Shown piece after piece: positions 20,650-23,388 of a DNA stretch of 23,388 bases (the stretch's first letter is position 1; every line of letters begins with the position of its first letter). The position numbers were made by a program, and so were the translations under genes. Under the pieces are notes generated by a model. That model did not search any database. It was given only the letters and a program-made list of their open reading frames with translations, and was not told the DNA's origin. The stretch comes from a virus. The stretch covers positions 1 to 23,388 of the IMG/VR virus record IMGVR_UViG_3300042261_000312; one strand, given 5' to 3'.

Positions 20650-20817
20650 ATGACTGATGATGACCTAAAAGCAGTTCTTGCAAAATATCAACAGAAAGCA
20701 TTTGAGTTATACAATCAAAATATTGTATTAGAAACACAAGTAGAGCAGTTGAATAAAACAATTGAACAGTTAAAGAAACCTAAAAGATCCACAACCAAGG
20801 AAGATGACTTCCAATAA
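20650..20817 (+). CDS. Small coiled-coil protein (55 aa)
   Basis: The frame starts MTDDDLKAVLAKYQQKAFEL and continues as a single predicted helix with heptad-like spacing (YNQNIVLETQVEQLNKTIEQ) and a charged tail ending KEDDFQ. It is likely a trimeric or dimeric coiled coil. Its ATG follows the T-run of the terminator with no ribosome binding site between, so the stem-loop itself occupies the leader. Expression would need read-through, and the start could be affected by the hairpin. The end overlaps the late promoter of the next gene. I recall similar 50-60-aa proteins at this place in other cyanophages. Confidence 0.72.
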   Translation: MTDDDLKAVLAKYQQKAFELYNQNIVLETQVEQLNKTIEQLKKPKRSTTKEDDFQ

Positions 20818-20820
20818 ATA
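20813..20820 (+). promoter_or_regulatory. Late promoter (AATAAATA) overlapping a stop codon
   Basis: The octamer contains the TAA stop (20815-20817). Predicted +1 near 20826 lies in an A5 run (20823-20827), directly at the start of an 18-bp palindrome. Confidence 0.75.
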
Positions 20821-20825
20821 ATAAA

Positions 20826-20843
20826 AACCCTTATATAAGGGTT
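20826..20843 (+). promoter_or_regulatory. Palindrome / 5'-terminal hairpin of the 802-aa fibre mRNA
   Basis: AACCCTTATATAAGGGTT is a perfect 18-bp palindrome that begins at the predicted transcription start. In RNA it could form a hairpin at the very 5' end, which in other bacterial and phage mRNAs protects against decay. It has no T-run, so it is not a terminator. Confidence 0.5.
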
Positions 20844-20872
20844 CTACGGTTTATACCAACATATGGAGTTGA

Positions 20873-23281
20873 ATGGCTAATCCAATTATTAAGATTAAAA
20901 GATCGGCTGTTGCCGGTAAGATCCCAACAACTACTGATCTACAGTTGGGTGAATTAGCTATCAACACATATGATGGTAAAGTTTATATCGAACAAGATCA
21001 AGGTGGTGTTGGTGTAGGAACTACTGTTATTGTTATCAATCCTTGGTCTGTTGGAACGGGAACAAATACATATAATACTTACTTTACTGCTGGCTCTGTT
21101 GGTATTGGAACTACACAACCAACATCAAAACTATCCGTTGTAGGTGATGCGGTAATTACGGGTGTAATCACTGCAACTGATGCTGAATTATACACAAACT
21201 TTACTGTTACGAATAGTGGAGCAAGTGCATATCAGTTTGCATCCACCGGAATTGGATTTACTCAGAGCACAAATAATCCAACTTTATATTTAATTAGAGG
21301 AAAAAAATATCAGTTTAGTGTGAGTGCATCTGGACATCCTTTTTGGATTAAAACGGCACAAACCACAGGAACCGGTGATCAATATAATGATGGTGTTACC
21401 AACAATGGTGTTGACTCTGGAACCATAACTTTTAAAGTTCCGTTTAATGCACCGAGTTTACTTTATTATATTTGCCAATACCATTCTGGAATGAATGGAA
21501 AAATTTATGTGATTGATGCTGGAATTGGTCCAGACGTAAATATAAACACAACGGGCATTATCACTGCATCTAGTTTTGTAAAATCCGGAGGAACCTCAAG
21601 TCAATTCTTAAAGGCAGACGGTTCTGTTGATAGTTCTACATATGCAACACAAACTTACGTTGGTCTTGCAACAGTTGGTCTTGCATCAGTTTCCTATGTT
21701 GATACCCAAGTTGGTCTTGCTACTGTAGGATTAGCATCAGTTTCCTATGTTGATACCCAAGTTGGTCTTGCTACTGTAGGATTAGCATCAGTTTCCTATG
21801 TTGACACCCAGGTAGGATTATCAACTGTAGGATTAGCATCGGTTTCTTATGTTGACAACAAAGTTGGTCTTGCAACAGTTGGTCTTGCATCGGTTTCTTA
21901 TGTTGATACTAAGGTAGGATTAGCAACTGTAGGACTTCTAAGTCTAACAGGAAATGGAAGTAGTTTAACTGGAATAGTAACGTCTATTGTTGCTGGAACA
22001 AACATTACAATTTCTGGAGCAACGGGACAAGTTACAATTAACTCAACTGCTTCTGGTGGTGGAAGTGGAAGTCAATGGGTCACAACATCTGCTGGTATTC
22101 ATACACTTTCTGCTGTTGGAATTGGAACAACCAATCCAAGTGCAGCAGTTACCTCAGCAAATACAACAGTTCTTGCTGCTGGTATTGTAACAGCATACAA
22201 GTTTTATGGTGATGGAACTGGTATCACTGGCATCAGTGCTGTTGCAAGAGTTACTGTTCAGTCTGGTGCTCCATCATCACCAACAGATGGTGATTTATGG
22301 TATCATACAACACTTGGAAGACTTTTTGTTTATTATGATGACAACACCAGTTCACAATGGGTTGATGCATCACCATTTAATCTAGCAGGTGGTGATGGAG
22401 CAAACGTATCAGTTGGAGCAACAGCACCCAATGCTCCTATTGAGGGTGACTTGTGGTATAACTCTAACTATGGTCGTCTGTTTGTTTATTATAGTGATGA
22501 AGATAGTGACCAATGGGTTGATGCTGCGCCATTCAATATGTCTGGTCTTACAACATCAACGACTTATACAGAAAATTCATTTGTAGCAACATCAGGGCAG
22601 ACTACATTTTCTGTGACTTATGATGTTGGATATGTAGAAGTTTACTTAAATGGTATTCGTTTAAGTTCAAGTGAATACACTGCAACATCAGGTAATTCGA
22701 TTGTATTGAATGAAGCAGCAGCAGAAGGTGATGTTGTTGATATTATTGAAGTTGTAACCAACAGAGGTCCTACAGGTCCCACTGGTCCAGCAGGTCCATT
22801 ATCAGGTATTGGAACAACAGCAGGAAGCACAACACATTATCCAATCATTGTAAGTGGAACTGGTGACCAAGATGCATATATTACAACCACATCTAACTAC
22901 TTCAGTTTTATTCCATCATCAGGAACATTATCCGTTAATCAATTGAATGTTGTTGGTGTTGTTACTGCGACTGACTTTAACTCCACATCTGATGTTTATC
23001 TTAAAACAAACATCAAAAAGATTGATGACCCACTTGCAAAAGTATTGCAACTCAATGGAGTATCCTTTGATTGGAAATACACACAACAAAGTTCTGCTGG
23101 TGTGATTGCACAAGATGTAGAAAAGGTCCTACCAGAAATTGTTAAAGATGCAGAAGATGGACACAAAACACTGAACTACAATGGTTTGATTGGATTGTTG
23201 ATTGAAGCAATCAAAGAGCAGAATGAAACGATTAAATCATTAGAACAAAAAATAAATACTCTTGAAGAGAGGTTAGGTTAA
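20873..23281 (+). CDS. Tail fibre with cupredoxin-like, tandem-repeat, collagen-like and S74 domains (802 aa)
   Basis: Order of parts: attachment-type N-terminus (IIKIKRSAVAGKIPTTTDLQ, then LGELAINTYDGKVYIEQD); SVGIGTTQPTSKLSVVG; a cupredoxin-like domain (about 108-225) with His155, Cys201, His204 and Met207; five tandem 17-residue repeats (263-347); two GDLWY modules (near 471 and 523) ending QWVDASPFN and QWVDAAPFN; a beta module with YVEVYLNGIRLSSSEYTA; collagen-like GPTGPTGPAGPL (632-643); and an S74 chaperone with Ser706 and Lys711 as the self-cleaving dyad and a coiled-coil end. It would fold as a trimer and release its C-terminus. The ending resembles the first gene of the window. GGAG lies eight bases before the ATG, and its stop overlaps the next ATG. 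Confidence 0.93.
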   Translation: MANPIIKIKRSAVAGKIPTTTDLQLGELAINTYDGKVYIEQDQGGVGVGTTVIVINPWSVGTGTNTYNTYFTAGSVGIGTTQPTSKLSVVGDAVITGVITATDAELYTNFTVTNSGASAYQFASTGIGFTQSTNNPTLYLIRGKKYQFSVSASGHPFWIKTAQTTGTGDQYNDGVTNNGVDSGTITFKVPFNAPSLLYYICQYHSGMNGKIYVIDAGIGPDVNINTTGIITASSFVKSGGTSSQFLKADGSVDSSTYATQTYVGLATVGLASVSYVDTQVGLATVGLASVSYVDTQVGLATVGLASVSYVDTQVGLSTVGLASVSYVDNKVGLATVGLASVSYVDTKVGLATVGLLSLTGNGSSLTGIVTSIVAGTNITISGATGQVTINSTASGGGSGSQWVTTSAGIHTLSAVGIGTTNPSAAVTSANTTVLAAGIVTAYKFYGDGTGITGISAVARVTVQSGAPSSPTDGDLWYHTTLGRLFVYYDDNTSSQWVDASPFNLAGGDGANVSVGATAPNAPIEGDLWYNSNYGRLFVYYSDEDSDQWVDAAPFNMSGLTTSTTYTENSFVATSGQTTFSVTYDVGYVEVYLNGIRLSSSEYTATSGNSIVLNEAAAEGDVVDIIEVVTNRGPTGPTGPAGPLSGIGTTAGSTTHYPIIVSGTGDQDAYITTTSNYFSFIPSSGTLSVNQLNVVGVVTATDFNSTSDVYLKTNIKKIDDPLAKVLQLNGVSFDWKYTQQSSAGVIAQDVEKVLPEIVKDAEDGHKTLNYNGLIGLLIEAIKEQNETIKSLEQKINTLEERLG
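21659..21940 (+). repeat. Tandem 51-bp repeats (five full units plus part)
   Basis: Units start at 21659, 21710, 21761, 21812 and 21863, with a partial unit from 21914. Each encodes VGLATVGLASVSYVDTQ or a close variant (residues 263-347). Units 2 and 3 are almost identical in DNA, while others differ by silent changes, a sign of recent unit duplication. The repeat probably forms a coiled or beta shaft segment whose length can change by unequal recombination. Confidence 0.9.
23251..23258 (+). promoter_or_regulatory. Probable late promoter (AATAAATA) inside the end of the 802-aa gene
   Basis: The octamer lies 22 bases before the next ATG. Predicted +1 near 23264 would leave a 17-nt leader containing GAGAGG as ribosome binding site. 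It has no A-run after it, so it may be weaker or incidental. Confidence 0.42.
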
Positions 23282-23388
23282 TGGCAAACAAGACACGCCT
23301 ACACGCAAACTTTGCAACAGGGAATAATATCTTTGTTGATACCACAAATGGTCGTGTGGGTGTAGGCACAACAGTTCCATCCACAACT
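23281..23388 (+). CDS. Start of a further fibre-like structural gene (3' end outside window)
   Basis: The frame begins at an ATG that overlaps the TAA stop of the 802-aa gene (TAATG) and stays open to the window end, giving ANKTRLHANFATGNNIFVDT and then GRVGVGTTVPSTT. The VGVGTT-P motif matches VGIGTTQPTSKL in the preceding fibre, a usual element near the N-terminus of these fibres. GAGAGG upstream supports the start. Only 36 residues are visible. Confidence 0.8.
   Translation, partial: MANKTRLHANFATGNNIFVDTTNGRVGVGTTVPSTT

Noticed and set aside
21659-21940. CRISPR array
   Set aside because: The 51-bp units are directly adjacent without spacers, stay in frame and encode a protein repeat.
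1-23388. tRNA or rRNA genes
   Set aside because: I saw no cloverleaf with a TTCGA-type T-arm and CCA-end in any intergenic gap, and the gaps are mostly too short.

Overview
The window looks like part of the late structural region of a T4-like marine cyanophage (a myovirus of Synechococcus or Prochlorococcus). The reasons are: TATAAATA-type late promoters in front of most genes; tail-fibre-like proteins with the VTGI-VTA repeat style common in these phages; two fibres ending in S74 self-processing chaperone domains; three 2OG-Fe(II) oxygenases; and several small proteins that I remember as common in cyanophages. All genes read on the + strand. The exact phage cannot be named from sequence alone.

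Layout. 1-9163: a run of fibre and adhesin genes. It starts with the 3' part of an S74 fibre carrying a cupredoxin-like domain, then short beta-structured fibre proteins and four glycine-rich adhesin-like proteins. 9164-9371: a 17-codon remnant of a further fibre gene, cut off where a homing-endonuclease cassette begins. 9372-13027: an accessory island with a GIY-YIG endonuclease, two 2OG-Fe(II) oxygenases (the first behind a host-type sigma-70 promoter), a second GIY-YIG/NUMOD3 endonuclease and a third 2OG oxygenase. 13042-16698: a second, paralogous copy of the fibre, 133/135-aa protein and glycine-rich adhesin cassette. 16699-17290: an HNH-AP2 endonuclease cassette. 17308-23388: a conserved small protein, a terminator, a set of small structural proteins, a 624-aa fibre, a 55-aa coiled-coil protein, an 802-aa S74/cupredoxin fibre and the start of another fibre gene.

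Main discovery. Each of the three homing endonucleases is preceded by the same compact leader. In order it holds a late promoter, a 13-14 nt arm, a terminator hairpin with a T-run, a second late promoter, the complementary arm, and the start codon 6-7 nt further on. The arms differ between copies but keep pairing, and spacing is nearly constant. Placing +1 by the T4 late rule, the outer promoter would make a ~50-nt RNA that begins with one arm, and the inner promoter an endonuclease mRNA that begins with the other. This resembles the read-through block known for I-TevI in the T4 td intron, and could also work in trans as a small antisense RNA.

Second discovery. Structural late promoters here carry an A4-A6 run at the predicted transcription start, and several overlap the stop codon of the gene upstream. 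The promoters of the endonuclease cassettes lack the A-run. Late structural mRNAs may therefore carry A-rich or slipped 5' ends.

How the genes may work together. The fibre and adhesin paralogues probably form distal tail structures for host recognition. The S74 domains would trim and trimerise two of the fibres. The oxygenases may hydroxylate proteins, possibly the Gly/Pro-rich fibres beside them, but this is a hypothesis.
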